Notes: generated by a model from the sequence alone, not told the origin. Shown: positions 18,769 to 27,822, numbered from the stretch's first letter. The stretch: 64,000 nucleotides of DNA from Marinomonas sp. SBI8L (GCF_001624705.1 NZ_JSEO01000005.1:1-64000); one strand, 5' to 3'. Numbers and translations: made by a program.

Positions 18769-19032
18769 AAAAAAAGGCAGCCTATGCTGCCCTATTTTTC
18801 ACTCACATCCTGTTAAGCGACTCATCCAATGAGCTGAAATTCCTTTTCGTCATCATCCGTGACTATTAATCTTTCCTAGATCCTAACCGACACTCTTTGT
18901 CGATTAGTTCAAATCCTTTGACAGATTCCGTTCAACTGATTACTTCCTGTAATCTTTCTCCCATCATCCTCGATACATCCTGTACCTTGCAGTCCTTGCT
19001 TCCGTCTCATTCCATGAGTTTCCGTTTGGATG
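18769..19032 (-). ncRNA. CsrB/RsmZ-family CsrA-sequestering RNA, copy 2
   Basis: About 264 nt, transcribed leftwards. The minus strand carries 16 GGA triplets, many in hairpin loops: CTCAT-GGA-ATGAG, GATTAC-AGGAA-GTAATC, TACAGGATGTATC, CTCAT-TGG-ATGAG. It ends in GGCAGC-ATAG-GCTGCC followed by a T-run (terminator, 18769-18791). The promoter is -35 TTGAAT (19060-19065), 16-bp spacer, -10 TAAATT (19038-19043). The adjacency to fdxA mirrors rsmZ in Pseudomonas. The role inferred is titration of CsrA (csrA at 5772). The exact 5' end is estimated. Confidence 0.87.
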
Positions 19033-19180
19033 TCTTTAATTTACCATCAAATAGCTAAGATTCAAGTTCTTAATAACATCAAATAAATCAATATAAAACC
19101 ATATTTTTCAATAGCTTACATATCAATTACAGACATTTATCACCAACACCTACAAAACAACAAGATATTTCCTACATAGA

Positions 19181-19198
19181 TGTAGGCGATCTCTTACA
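19181..19198 (-). promoter_or_regulatory. GacA/UvrY-type upstream activating site, CsrB-like copy 2
   Basis: TGTAGG-CGATCT-CTTACA on the plus strand, that is TGTAAG-N6-CCTACA on the minus strand, matches the GacA box TGTAAGN6CTTACA with one change. Its centre is about 158 bases upstream of the predicted start of the RNA at 19032, close to the spacing known for rsmY/rsmZ. A further half-site (CCTACA, 19171) overlaps it. Confidence 0.8.
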
Positions 19199-19314
19199 AA
19201 TTATTCGATTTATTTTTAAATTTTCTGATTAACAAACCTTGCCCTGATTATTTTCTCGGTAAATTAAAGCAAAAGTCAGACATTGCTGATTGTCAGCAAG
19301 GAAAATTCAGGCAC

Positions 19315-19582
19315 AAAAAAGGGCAGCTTAATGCTGCCCTATTTTCACTCTTATTCCATTAAGTCACTCATTCAATGAGTGGAAATCCATTTGATTATCG
19401 TTCGTGATTTAAACCTATCCTGGCTTCTAATTTACATCGATGTAAAATTAGCTATCAAATCCGTTCGACCGATTCCCTTCGACTGATCACAAATCCCTGT
19501 GATTGACTCCTAAAAGCCCTAAATACATCCTGTATTCAGCAATCCTTACTTCCACTTCATTCCATGAGTTTCCCTTTGGGTG
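19315..19582 (-). ncRNA. CsrB/RsmZ-family CsrA-sequestering RNA, copy 1
   Basis: About 268 nt, transcribed leftwards, homologous to the RNA at 18769-19032. It has 12 GGA triplets, with loops such as AATACA-GGA-TGTATT, ATCACA-GGG-ATTTGTGAT and CACTCAT-TGA-ATGAGTG. Terminator: GGGCAGC-ATTAA-GCTGCCC then TTTTTT (19315-19339). Promoter: -35 TTGCAA (19610-19615), 16-bp spacer, -10 TACATT (19588-19593). The 5' end AAAGACACCC matches AAAGACATCC of the other copy. Several hairpins are kept while both sides of the stem changed. Confidence 0.87.
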
Positions 19583-19729
19583 TCTTTAATGTAACAGCAT
19601 TTTAGCAAGTTGCAATTTTTCAAAGAGATAGTAAAAATAAATATTTTCATTATTTTTCAATAAGTTAAAAATAAATTACAAGATAAAAACCTCAACACCT
19701 ACAAAACAAAAAGAAATGGCCTACAAATA

Positions 19730-19747
19730 TGTAGGCCATTTCTCACA
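19730..19747 (-). promoter_or_regulatory. GacA/UvrY-type upstream activating site, CsrB-like copy 1
   Basis: TGTAGG-CCATTT-CTCACA on the plus strand, two changes from TGTAAGN6CTTACA when read on the minus strand. Its centre is about 157 bases upstream of the predicted RNA start, the same distance as in the other copy. An overlapping CCTACA half-site precedes it (19720), and a shared ACACCTACAAAACAA block lies between site and promoter in both copies. Confidence 0.75.
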
Positions 19748-19777
19748 AAAAAGCAGTTTCAAACAAAAGTTAAAAAT

Positions 19778-20995
19778 CTAAATCGTACTCAAGAAATCAT
19801 CAACCCAAGAAATGGCTTCTAAATAAGTTTCTTTCAGCGTTTCTTGTGGTACTGTCCCCGTTACTTGATGCCCTTTGGAATATTGCTCAATTTGGGTCAA
19901 GGTTAACCCTATCTTGCCACTTCTATTCACTATCGCACTCGCAAGCTCACCTGGCAAAGGTAAGGAGGCGAGAACATCAGGTAAGTCCATCCCCATGCAC
20001 ACATCTATCATGGATAGCATACCGGCAAGAAAATATTTATCTTGATTTGCGTATCCCATTTTCACTGCAAACAACTCAGCGTGCTTAGCTCGAATTAAAA
20101 CCTGTTGCAGCAATGCATGCCTATCACCAACCATTTCAGACATAAGTAACAGGCTAGTTAATGCTTTTAATTGTTCAGCACCCACCAGCACAATCGCAAG
20201 CTTAACACTGTCTACTGAGGCGATGAGCCCTGTAACGGGGGAGTTTAAATACTTTAAAAGCTTGTGAACTAGACCAACATCTTGGCTCACGATACGATCT
20301 AGCTCGTCCACTGAAAGCTCATTACTTTTAAGTAACTCAGCCATCAGTTGTAACAAGGTCATACTATTCACTTTGACCGCTTTACGCTCTATGGTTTGTG
20401 GTTTCTCAAAAAAGTATCCTTGAAAGAAGTCCACATCTAACATGCGACAGAAATTAAACTCGTCCCAAGTCTCTACCTTGCAGGCAATCACTTTTATATC
20501 GAAATTTCTAAAGGCTTCTAGTTCAGTAATAAATGCTTCCCGCCCTAGTGCTTGTAGGTCTAGCTTCACAAAACTTGCAAGCTCTATAAATGGCGTCAAT
20601 TTGGCTTCAAAGCGTAAATCATCTAACGCTATGTCATAACCTGAATTTTTCCACTTTCTTAAGGAAGCAAGTAAAACCGCATCAAAGTTAGAGTTATCTA
20701 ATACTTCAATCACAACTTGTTCACGGTCTAATGGTACGCCACTTGGGTTTAACAAATAGGTTCTAGGGAAGTTTACAAAGGCCTTGCCCGAACCCACCAA
20801 ATTAGACATACCAATTTCAAGTAAGGCCGTTGAGACCACTTGTGCGGTTGCACTGACATCATCAAAAATTTCAGCGTCCGTTGCTGTACCGCTACCACGA
20901 TACAAAAGCTCGTAACCATAAATAGATTGCTTCGCGTCTAGAATAGGCTGACGGGCAAGCGTAACAAGAGTGTAAATATCGAACCTATTTTCCAT
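19778..20995 (-). CDS. EAL-HDOD signalling protein (YuxH/CdgJ type)
   Basis: Regulatory protein with a degenerate N-terminal EAL domain (about residues 10-205) and a C-terminal HDOD domain (about 210-400). The EAL motif reads YELLYRG, the usual DDFGTGYSS is reduced to LDDLRFEAK, and QGYFFEKP is kept, so phosphodiesterase activity is doubtful. Similar proteins (Vibrio CdgJ) affect motility. It lies next to the CsrB-like RNAs, where Pseudomonas has rpoS near rsmZ; no rpoS is present here. Target unknown. Confidence 0.9.
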   Translation of the reverse strand: MENRFDIYTLVTLARQPILDAKQSIYGYELLYRGSGTATDAEIFDDVSATAQVVSTALLEIGMSNLVGSGKAFVNFPRTYLLNPSGVPLDREQVVIEVLDNSNFDAVLLASLRKWKNSGYDIALDDLRFEAKLTPFIELASFVKLDLQALGREAFITELEAFRNFDIKVIACKVETWDEFNFCRMLDVDFFQGYFFEKPQTIERKAVKVNSMTLLQLMAELLKSNELSVDELDRIVSQDVGLVHKLLKYLNSPVTGLIASVDSVKLAIVLVGAEQLKALTSLLLMSEMVGDRHALLQQVLIRAKHAELFAVKMGYANQDKYFLAGMLSMIDVCMGMDLPDVLASLPLPGELASAIVNRSGKIGLTLTQIEQYSKGHQVTGTVPQETLKETYLEAISWVDDFLSTI

Positions 20996-21127
20996 AATTC
21001 ATCTGGCCAAAATAAAGAATACATAGCTAGTGTCGCCCGATTCCCAAGAAATTGCCATTGGGTGTTACAAATAAACTTGGTAACATGCTTAACCTTAAAA
21101 GATACAAAAGTACCATGTGGGGTTAAC

Positions 21128-22984
21128 ATGCCAGTATATCGTTCAAAAACTACTACCTCCGGCCGTAATATGGCCGGAGCTCGCGCCTTATGGCGTGCCA
21201 CCGGAATGACAGATGAAGATTTTCATAAACCTATCATTGCGGTAGCCAATTCATTCACTCAATTTGTACCAGGTCATGTCCATTTAAAAGACATGGGGCA
21301 GCTGGTAGCACGTGAAATTGAAAAAGCTGGCGGCGTTGCAAAAGAATTTAATACCATTGCTGTGGACGATGGTATTGCTATGGGTCATGACGGCATGCTG
21401 TACAGCTTACCTTCTCGCGACTTAATTGCTGACTCTGTTGAGTACATGGTTAATGCCCATTGTGCTGATGCGCTAGTCTGTATTTCGAACTGTGACAAAA
21501 TCACACCCGGCATGTTAATGGCTGCAATGCGCCTTGATATTCCTGTTATTTTTGTATCAGGCGGCCCAATGGAAGCAGGTAAAACCAAGCTTTCAGAACA
21601 TAAACTAGACCTTGTTGATGCTATGGTTATCGCTGTGGACGATAACGCAACGGATGAACAAGTTGCTGAATACGAGCGCTCTGCTTGCCCTACCTGTGGT
21701 TCTTGCTCAGGTATGTTTACAGCTAACTCTATGAACTGTTTGACCGAAGCAATGGGCCTAAGCCTACCAGGTAATGGCACCATGCTAGCCACTCACGCTG
21801 ATCGTAAAGAGTTATTCTTAGAAGCGGGTCGACGTATTGTTGATATTACTAAACGCTTTTACGAGCAAGATGAAGCTCATTGGTCACCAAGAGCCATTGC
21901 CTCTTACGAAGCTTTTGAAAACTGTATGACACTTGATATTGCCATGGGTGGATCGTCAAACACCATCTTGCATTTATTGGCTATTGCTCATGAAGCAGGT
22001 GTTGATTTTACGATGGAAGACATCGACCGTTTATCTCGTAAAATCCCTCAATTCTGTAAAGTGGCACCTAACTCACCTAAATACCACATTGAAGACGTAC
22101 ATAGAGCTGGCGGTATTTTTGGGATTTTGGGTGAAATTGACCGTGCAGGCTTATTACATAACCAAGTACACACAGTTCACGCACCAACTATGACAGAAGC
22201 CCTAGAAAACTGGGACATAATGCGTAAGCCAACGCCAGAAGTCATGGAGTTTTATAAAGCAGGTCCTGCAGGCATTCCTACTCAAACAGCATTTAGCCAA
22301 GCAACACGTTGGCCTTCTGTTGACGGAGACCGTGAAGCTGGCTGTATCCGTAACATTGAGAATGCTTACTCTCAAGAAGGCGGCCTTGCGGTACTAACAG
22401 GTAATATCGCCTTGAACGGCTGCATCGTTAAAAGTGCTGGGGTTGATGAGTCTTGCCTCGTATTTGAAGGTCCAGCTCACATCACGGAATCTCAAGATGA
22501 AGCTGTGAGCAACATACTCGCAGATGAAGTAAAAGCGGGTGATGTTGTAATCGTACGTTACGAAGGACCTCGTGGTGGCCCAGGCATGCAAGAAATGCTT
22601 TATCCAACCTCTTACATTAAGTCTAAAGGCTTAGGTAAAGCCTGTGCACTGCTAACTGACGGTCGCTTCTCTGGTGGTACATCAGGCCTATCTATTGGTC
22701 ACGTATCCCCAGAAGCAGCATCAGGTGGTGCCATTGGTTTGGTTGAGAACGGTGACATTATCCGCATTGATATCCCTAACCGTACTATCAATGTCTTACT
22801 GTCTGATGAAGAGCTTGCTGAACGTCGTGCTGCGATGGAAGCCAAGGGTGCAAACGCTTGGAAACCAGAGAAAGTAAGACCACGTAAAGTAACGCCAGCC
22901 CTGAAAGTCTATGCTCATTTTGCAACCAGCGCGGATAAAGGCGCGGTTCGTAATCTTGACTTGATAGATGGCGAATCAATGTAG
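21128..22984 (+). CDS. ilvD: Dihydroxy-acid dehydratase
   Basis: Fe-S dehydratase of valine, leucine and isoleucine synthesis. The frame is open from 21062, but homology to E. coli IlvD starts at [17 protein letters not shown], so the ATG at 21128 was chosen (618 residues, usual length). Visible motifs are [32 protein letters not shown] (cluster cysteines), the lysine of [10 protein letters not shown]-type segments, and [21 protein letters not shown]-like [15 protein letters not shown] near 535. It stands alone, without other ilv genes nearby. Confidence 0.96.
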   Translation: MPVYRSKTTTSGRNMAGARALWRATGMTDEDFHKPIIAVANSFTQFVPGHVHLKDMGQLVAREIEKAGGVAKEFNTIAVDDGIAMGHDGMLYSLPSRDLIADSVEYMVNAHCADALVCISNCDKITPGMLMAAMRLDIPVIFVSGGPMEAGKTKLSEHKLDLVDAMVIAVDDNATDEQVAEYERSACPTCGSCSGMFTANSMNCLTEAMGLSLPGNGTMLATHADRKELFLEAGRRIVDITKRFYEQDEAHWSPRAIASYEAFENCMTLDIAMGGSSNTILHLLAIAHEAGVDFTMEDIDRLSRKIPQFCKVAPNSPKYHIEDVHRAGGIFGILGEIDRAGLLHNQVHTVHAPTMTEALENWDIMRKPTPEVMEFYKAGPAGIPTQTAFSQATRWPSVDGDREAGCIRNIENAYSQEGGLAVLTGNIALNGCIVKSAGVDESCLVFEGPAHITESQDEAVSNILADEVKAGDVVIVRYEGPRGGPGMQEMLYPTSYIKSKGLGKACALLTDGRFSGGTSGLSIGHVSPEAASGGAIGLVENGDIIRIDIPNRTINVLLSDEELAERRAAMEAKGANAWKPEKVRPRKVTPALKVYAHFATSADKGAVRNLDLIDGESM

Positions 22985-23046
22985 CCAAAGTATTTGGATT
23001 GCTTTTATCTAAACGCCATCCATTTAGTTCAAGGCACAGACAATAA

Positions 23047-23123
23047 ACCAACACTATTAGGAGACTAATTGTGTTGGTGACTATCGCTACTGGCTATTTC
23101 TCAATAAAATAGCGTATCAGTAG
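23047..23123 (+). ncRNA. Structured segment between ilvD and rlmJ (candidate leader or sRNA)
   Basis: Two hairpins in a row. The first has a 14-bp stem (23047-23060 with 23065-23078, one T-T mismatch) closed by a GAGA tetraloop. The second has arms CTACTG-GCTATTT (23087-23099) and AAATAGC...CAGTAG (23107-23123) with a 4-base bulge. TTGGTG (23074) can also pair with CACCAA (23125), giving an alternative fold. Together with the terminator that follows, this could be a small RNA or a 5' regulatory region of rlmJ. No known family was recognised. Confidence 0.4.
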
Positions 23124-23130
23124 ACACCAA

Positions 23131-23158
23131 GGCCGTGGGGTGATCCCACGGCCTTTTT
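23131..23158 (+). terminator. Intrinsic terminator before rlmJ
   Basis: The stem GGCCGTGGG / CCCACGGCC (9 bp, perfect) with loop GTGAT is followed by TTTTT and ends only 15 bases before the rlmJ ATG. It must end ilvD or small-RNA transcripts, or act as an attenuator, because no separate rlmJ promoter fits downstream of it. Confidence 0.85.
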
Positions 23159-23173
23159 ATTTAGAGAGCCATT

Positions 23174-24016
23174 ATGCTTAGCTATCGCCATATTTATCAT
23201 GCAGGCAATCATGCCGACATTTTGAAACACCTTGTTGTGAGCCAAATTTGCCATCATTTAACCGCGAAAGAATCACCTTTCTTTTATCTTGATACTCATG
23301 CTGGGATTGGCCAATACGCATTAGACTCTCAGCAAGCCCAAATGAACAAAGAGTTCAAGACAGGGATCTCGCAGTTACTTGAGCTTAAAAACCCACCAGA
23401 AAGCATCAAGCGTTTTCTGAAAATTGTTAAAGAGATGAACCCAACAACTAACCTTAAACTTTACCCAGGCAGCCCTAAGGTCGTTGAAGCTTACACCCGT
23501 CAAAAAGATAAGATGCACCTGTGTGAGTTACATCCAAAGGATCACCCAACCTTAGCCGCTTTATTTCCAAACAAACGTCGCGCTAATGTTGAAAAAGGGA
23601 ATGGATTCGCAGCAGTTAAAGCCATGCTACCACCACCGCAAAAGCGTGGATTGGTTTTAATGGACCCTCCTTACGAGGTCAAAGAAGATTATAAAACGGT
23701 CGTTAAAGCCCTAGTTGAAGGTCATCAACGCTTTGCCCATGGCACTTATGCTATTTGGTACCCAGTACTTTCACGCAAGCAAGCTGATGGACTCATCAAT
23801 TCAGTACAAAGAACAAAAATTCGTAATACGCTTTTACTCGAATTAAATATCCGTGACGACAATGCGGACAAAGGCATGAATGGCAGCGGTATGATAATCG
23901 TTAATCCACCATGGAAACTAGAGAGTGAAGCGCAAGAGTTTTTGCCTGTATTAAAAGAACTTTTACAAGAAGACAGAAAATCAAGTTTTCAGCTACGCTG
24001 GATTACACCAGAATAA
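23174..24016 (+). CDS. rlmJ: 23S rRNA (adenine-2030-N6)-methyltransferase RlmJ
   Basis: Methylates A2030 of 23S rRNA using SAM. It has 280 residues, full length. The start MLSYRHIYHAGNHADILKH is the family signature, YLDTHAGIGQY forms part of the SAM site, and MDPPYEVKEDY near 165 is the N6-adenine methylase DPPY motif. It starts immediately after an intrinsic terminator and a structured RNA segment, so its transcription may be conditional. Confidence 0.94.
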   Translation: MLSYRHIYHAGNHADILKHLVVSQICHHLTAKESPFFYLDTHAGIGQYALDSQQAQMNKEFKTGISQLLELKNPPESIKRFLKIVKEMNPTTNLKLYPGSPKVVEAYTRQKDKMHLCELHPKDHPTLAALFPNKRRANVEKGNGFAAVKAMLPPPQKRGLVLMDPPYEVKEDYKTVVKALVEGHQRFAHGTYAIWYPVLSRKQADGLINSVQRTKIRNTLLLELNIRDDNADKGMNGSGMIIVNPPWKLESEAQEFLPVLKELLQEDRKSSFQLRWITPE

Positions 24017-24073
24017 TAATCAACAAGTGTTAACACAAATGGCGTAGACTTGAGAAAAAGTTTACCGTAAAAC

Positions 24074-24110
24074 CAAAAAAGCATTAGTCTTAATAAATAT
24101 GACTAATGCT
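24074..24110 (-). terminator. Terminator-like hairpin facing the minus strand, upstream of the GGDEF gene
   Basis: The 10-bp stem AGCATTAGTC / GACTAATGCT is followed by a T-run only on the minus strand, yet both neighbouring genes are on the plus strand. It may end antisense transcripts of the GGDEF gene or be a hairpin in that gene's 5' leader. Confidence 0.45.
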
Positions 24111-24157
24111 ATTCAGGGACAGGTTAGTTGCAACCTAAAATAAAAGTGGAGTAGAAA

Positions 24158-25393
24158 ATGTCAGCCGATAATCGTTTTTTTCAAAATGCCTTTAAGCTCA
24201 TGCCAACATCTGCTTTTATTTTGCATAAAACCAGTGGCGACATTCTTGAACATAACCAAGCTTTTGCAGATGTTTTTAACAAGCAAGAGCATGACTTACC
24301 CACTAACTGGCTCAGCCTCAGTCAAAATACTCAAACTAAGGATCAGTGGCAAAGCTTTAGCAAGACAATGCAAAGTGACAAAGCGGCCCGTTGTTGTGAC
24401 ACCTTCCTATTAGGCGAGAAAGAAATAAAGTCAGAGCTGCATTTTCAAGAGCTAGATGAAGATCACTTTCTGGTTTGTTTATACAGCGCTGAACACCTAG
24501 ACCTTGCTAGCGCAGAAAACTCATTGTTAAAACTCGCCTTATCTGAGTCCTCATCTGGGCTTTGGGTATGGGATATAGAAACCGATGCAGTAGAGTGTTC
24601 AGAGTCATTATGTGATTTGATAGGCTGCTCGGTTCAATCCAGCCCAAAATCAACAGCCACTTGGCATTGCTTGGTACACCCTGAAGATTTAGCGAACCTC
24701 AAACAAATTGTCGAACAACATATTGCAGAAGCCAGCAAAAACTACGAAGCCAGCTATCGGATATTACAAGGCAATGGCAATTATCTTTGGGTCAAAGAAA
24801 GAGGCCTAATTTATGCCGTCAACAGTGATAACAGTATCGCTAAGACTGTCGGTTTTATTGAGGATATAAGCTCTCAGAAGAAGCTAGAGAAGCATTTACG
24901 TCGACAAGCAACCTTTGATGACTTAACAGGACTACTTACTCACAGCGCGGCGACGACACACTTTAAAAAGCAATTGGGCTTAGCAAAACGCCAGTACACG
25001 CCATTAACCATGGTAAAAATCAACCTCAATGCGGATGGCGCGCTTAGCCAACTCATTTACGAAGATAAGAATCAAATCATAAAAATGGCGGCAAAAGATC
25101 TTTATCGAAATATTCGTGAGGGAGACATTTTAGCCAGAGTTGCCTCTGATAAATTGTTACTGCTACTTCCTAACACTAACGTCAAAGATGCAAAGCAAAT
25201 GCTGGATGAGGCAATAAACTCTGTTCATAGCCTGAATTTCACTAAGAAAGATGGTGATTCACATTCACTTTCTATCTGTGCTGGCGTCGCAACCTTCCCC
25301 GAAGACGGTGAAACGATTGAAGAGCTAGCAGAAAGTGCTAACAATGCGGTTGAAGCTTATGCCAATGATGACACTATTTTAGAGTTAAAATAG
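24158..25393 (+). CDS. PAS-PAS-GGDEF protein with degenerate GGDEF motif
   Basis: Cytoplasmic sensor-like protein of 411 residues. An N-terminal PAS-like region (about 8-110) and a PAS/PAC domain (about 125-245, with WVKERGLIY and VGFIEDIS) precede a GGDEF-family domain starting at ATFDDLTGLL. The catalytic signature, normally GGDEF, reads ASDKL (in RVASDKLLLLLP), so diguanylate cyclase activity is unlikely and a binding role is inferred. No membrane segment. A GGAG ribosome site precedes the ATG. Confidence 0.9.
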   Translation: MSADNRFFQNAFKLMPTSAFILHKTSGDILEHNQAFADVFNKQEHDLPTNWLSLSQNTQTKDQWQSFSKTMQSDKAARCCDTFLLGEKEIKSELHFQELDEDHFLVCLYSAEHLDLASAENSLLKLALSESSSGLWVWDIETDAVECSESLCDLIGCSVQSSPKSTATWHCLVHPEDLANLKQIVEQHIAEASKNYEASYRILQGNGNYLWVKERGLIYAVNSDNSIAKTVGFIEDISSQKKLEKHLRRQATFDDLTGLLTHSAATTHFKKQLGLAKRQYTPLTMVKINLNADGALSQLIYEDKNQIIKMAAKDLYRNIREGDILARVASDKLLLLLPNTNVKDAKQMLDEAINSVHSLNFTKKDGDSHSLSICAGVATFPEDGETIEELAESANNAVEAYANDDTILELK

Positions 25394-25410
25394 AAATAAA
25401 ATTTAGACAT

Positions 25411-25438
25411 AAAAAATGCACTTAAAAGTGCATTTTTT
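25411..25438. terminator. Shared terminator of the GGDEF gene and folA
   Basis: The symmetrical stem AAAAAATGCACTT / AAGTGCATTTTTT lies between two convergent genes and carries a T-run on both strands, so it serves both. Confidence 0.88.
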
Positions 25439-25463
25439 ATTTGGAAAGAAGATAGACCTAATC

Positions 25464-25979
25464 TCAGTCTTTCGCTTGATAAATACTGAAACGATAGTCA
25501 TAAGGGTTATGGCCAGATGCTTCAAAATCTTCATGACCTACTTCATCATACAAAGACCAATCAAGCTCTGGGAAGTAAGCATCCCCCTCAACATCAGCCA
25601 ATACATGAGTAATGTATAAACGATCAGCTTCCACTAAGGCTTGCTTGTATATTTCAGCGCCACCAATCACCATAACTTCTTCATGACCTTCAACCAAGGC
25701 AATACTTTCCCCTAGTTCAATCGCTTGCTCTAACGATGTTACAACATCTATCGCATCATTCTCACCAACACCCTGATAATCAGCTTGTCTGGTAATCACA
25801 ATATTACGACGACCAGGCAATGGCTTACCAATAGATTCGTAAGTTTTACGCCCCATAATAATAGGCTTACCCATGGTCACTTTTTTGAAGTACTTAAGGT
25901 CATTCGGTAAGTGCCAAGGCAAGCTATTATTAATGCCAATGACATTGTTTTGTGCCATAGCAACAATTAAGGATAACAT
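25464..25979 (-). CDS. folA: Dihydrofolate reductase
   Basis: NADPH-dependent reduction of dihydrofolate to tetrahydrofolate. It has 171 residues; the start LSLIVAMAQNNVIGINNSLPWHLPNDL contains the active-site Trp-His-Leu-Pro and acidic residue, and MGRKTYESIGKPLPGR and VIGGAEIYKQAL are conserved. It lies 29 bases after thyA, so the two linked enzymes of thymidylate synthesis are co-transcribed. Confidence 0.97.
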   Translation of the reverse strand: MLSLIVAMAQNNVIGINNSLPWHLPNDLKYFKKVTMGKPIIMGRKTYESIGKPLPGRRNIVITRQADYQGVGENDAIDVVTSLEQAIELGESIALVEGHEEVMVIGGAEIYKQALVEADRLYITHVLADVEGDAYFPELDWSLYDEVGHEDFEASGHNPYDYRFSIYQAKD

Positions 25980-26008
25980 TCATTTACCTCACTTATTCAG
26001 GGTAATAT

Positions 26009-26842
26009 TTAAATCGCAATAGGTGCAGGAATATGAGGCTCTGGGTCATAATCTAGGATTTCAAAGTCTTCAAACTTATAATCAAAAATCGACTCAGGCT
26101 TCCTATGAATTTTCAGCTTTGGCAATGCTTTAGGGGTACGCTGAACTTGAATTTTAGCCTGCTCTATATGATTGCTATATAAATGACAATCACCAATTGA
26201 GATCACTATTTCACCCACTTCCATATCACATTGCTGCGCTATCATATGCGTCAAGAACGCCAGAGACGCGGTGTTATAAGGGTTACCTAAAAACAAGTCG
26301 TTACTACGGATGTACAGTGAAGCACTTAGTTTGTTATCACAGACATAAAATTGATAGAGCACATGACAAGGTGGTAACGCCATTCGCCCTTCTGCCGCAT
26401 TTACATCAGGGGCTTTAGATTCATCAGGTAAACAAGCAACATTCCAACCATTAATAATATGACGACGGCTATTAGGGTTACTTTTCAAACCTTTAATTAA
26501 TTCAGAAACCTGATCATATTCTTTTCCATCATGACCTTTCCAAGAACGCCACTGGGCACCATAAACAGGACCAAGTTCACCTTCTTCTGTTGCCCACTCA
26601 TCCCAAATAGTCACGCCATTCTCTGTCAGATACTGAATATTTGTTTCGCCTTTTAAAAACCATAAAAGCTCATGCAAGATACTACGTATATGCAGCTTTT
26701 TAGTCGTTAATAAAGGAAAACCTTCTGCTAAGTCATAACGAACTTGACGGCCAAAAACGCTATAGGTACCTGTGCCAGTGCGGTCACCCTTAAACTGTCC
26801 ATTTTCGAGGACATCATTAAGAAGTTGAATATAAGGAAGCAT
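26009..26842 (-). CDS. thyA: Thymidylate synthase
   Basis: Converts dUMP to dTMP with methylene-tetrahydrofolate. It has 277 residues, about 13 longer than E. coli ThyA; the extra residues lie before the catalytic loop ([15 protein letters not shown]). The catalytic cysteine is in [13 protein letters not shown]; substrate residues lie in [17 protein letters not shown] and GDCHLYSNH. Its product dihydrofolate is recycled by FolA, encoded next. Confidence 0.97.
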   Translation of the reverse strand: MLPYIQLLNDVLENGQFKGDRTGTGTYSVFGRQVRYDLAEGFPLLTTKKLHIRSILHELLWFLKGETNIQYLTENGVTIWDEWATEEGELGPVYGAQWRSWKGHDGKEYDQVSELIKGLKSNPNSRRHIINGWNVACLPDESKAPDVNAAEGRMALPPCHVLYQFYVCDNKLSASLYIRSNDLFLGNPYNTASLAFLTHMIAQQCDMEVGEIVISIGDCHLYSNHIEQAKIQVQRTPKALPKLKIHRKPESIFDYKFEDFEILDYDPEPHIPAPIAI

Positions 26843-26909
26843 ATTTATTACCTATGTTTTGATCTTTTATGCGGCGCATCATATAGGGGCGAGAAGCCCC
26901 TTTCAACGC

Positions 26910-27722
26910 TTATTTTTTTGTTGCTAAAGGCTGGCTGATTTGCTGTTTTTGCAAGCTATAAATAATCAAAGCTAAACCAGCCAGTACCATGGGTACTGAA
27001 AGTAATTGTCCTTGCGTCAACCAACCAAAAGCGATGTAGCCAATATGAGAGTCTGGTTCACGGAAAAACTCAACAAAGATTCTAAATAAGCCATAAAAGG
27101 CTAGAAAGCTTGCCGAAACTAAATAGCGAGGCTTAGGCGTTCGGGAAATTAACCAAAGTATTGAGAAGAGTAAAACACCTTCTAAAGCAAACTGGTATAA
27201 CTGAGAAGGGTGCCTAGCAAGCTGAAGAGGGTCAGTTGGAAAAATCATCGCCCAAGACACATCTGTTTGACGTCCCCATAACTCACCACCAATAAAATTA
27301 CCTAATCGGCCAGTCCCTAAGCCAATAGGAACTAATGGAGCAAGGAAATCCATGACATCAACAAAGTGCTTCTTGTATTTACGAGCAAACAGCACCATAG
27401 CGAGAATGACACCAATTAAGCCTCCATGGAAAGACATGCCGCCTTCCCATACTCGTAGAATACTTAAAGGCTCGGCTAATAATCGGTCAAACTGATAGAA
27501 AAAGGCATAACCAATTCTGCCTCCAAGGATAACCCCCATGGCGCCGTAAAATATCATGTCACTGACTTGTTCTTGACTCCAAGCGCCTTCAGAACGTTTC
27601 GCACGATAGTTACCCAACACATAAGCGCCGGCAAAACCTATGAGGTACATGATGCCATACCAATGCACAGCAAGTGGTCCAATCTCAATTGCAACTGGGT
27701 CAATATTTGGGTAGTCGATCAT
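26910..27722 (-). CDS. lgt: Prolipoprotein diacylglyceryl transferase
   Basis: Inner-membrane enzyme that attaches diacylglycerol to the lipobox cysteine of prolipoproteins. It has 270 residues and about seven membrane helices. Conserved segments are HWYGIMYLIGF, GGRIGY, FHGGLIG (catalytic His) and the signature GRLGNFIGGELWGR near 140. It precedes thyA by 67 bases, as in many gammaproteobacteria. Confidence 0.96.
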   Translation of the reverse strand: MIDYPNIDPVAIEIGPLAVHWYGIMYLIGFAGAYVLGNYRAKRSEGAWSQEQVSDMIFYGAMGVILGGRIGYAFFYQFDRLLAEPLSILRVWEGGMSFHGGLIGVILAMVLFARKYKKHFVDVMDFLAPLVPIGLGTGRLGNFIGGELWGRQTDVSWAMIFPTDPLQLARHPSQLYQFALEGVLLFSILWLISRTPKPRYLVSASFLAFYGLFRIFVEFFREPDSHIGYIAFGWLTQGQLLSVPMVLAGLALIIYSLQKQQISQPLATKK

Positions 27723-27822
27723 AAATTATCTACTTAATAAGAAGCGTTTTTAGTTAATTTTGTGTTCTGGATAAGAGCCTTAATTAAGAATTAGGTTCAT
27801 TAATCTCATGACTCAATCTTAA

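Noticed and set aside
18723-19777. Degraded insertion sequence or generic intergenic repeat
   Set aside because: The duplicated segments have promoters, terminators, GGA-loop hairpins and compensatory changes, which fit CsrB-type RNAs and not a transposon remnant; no inverted ends or transposase fragments.
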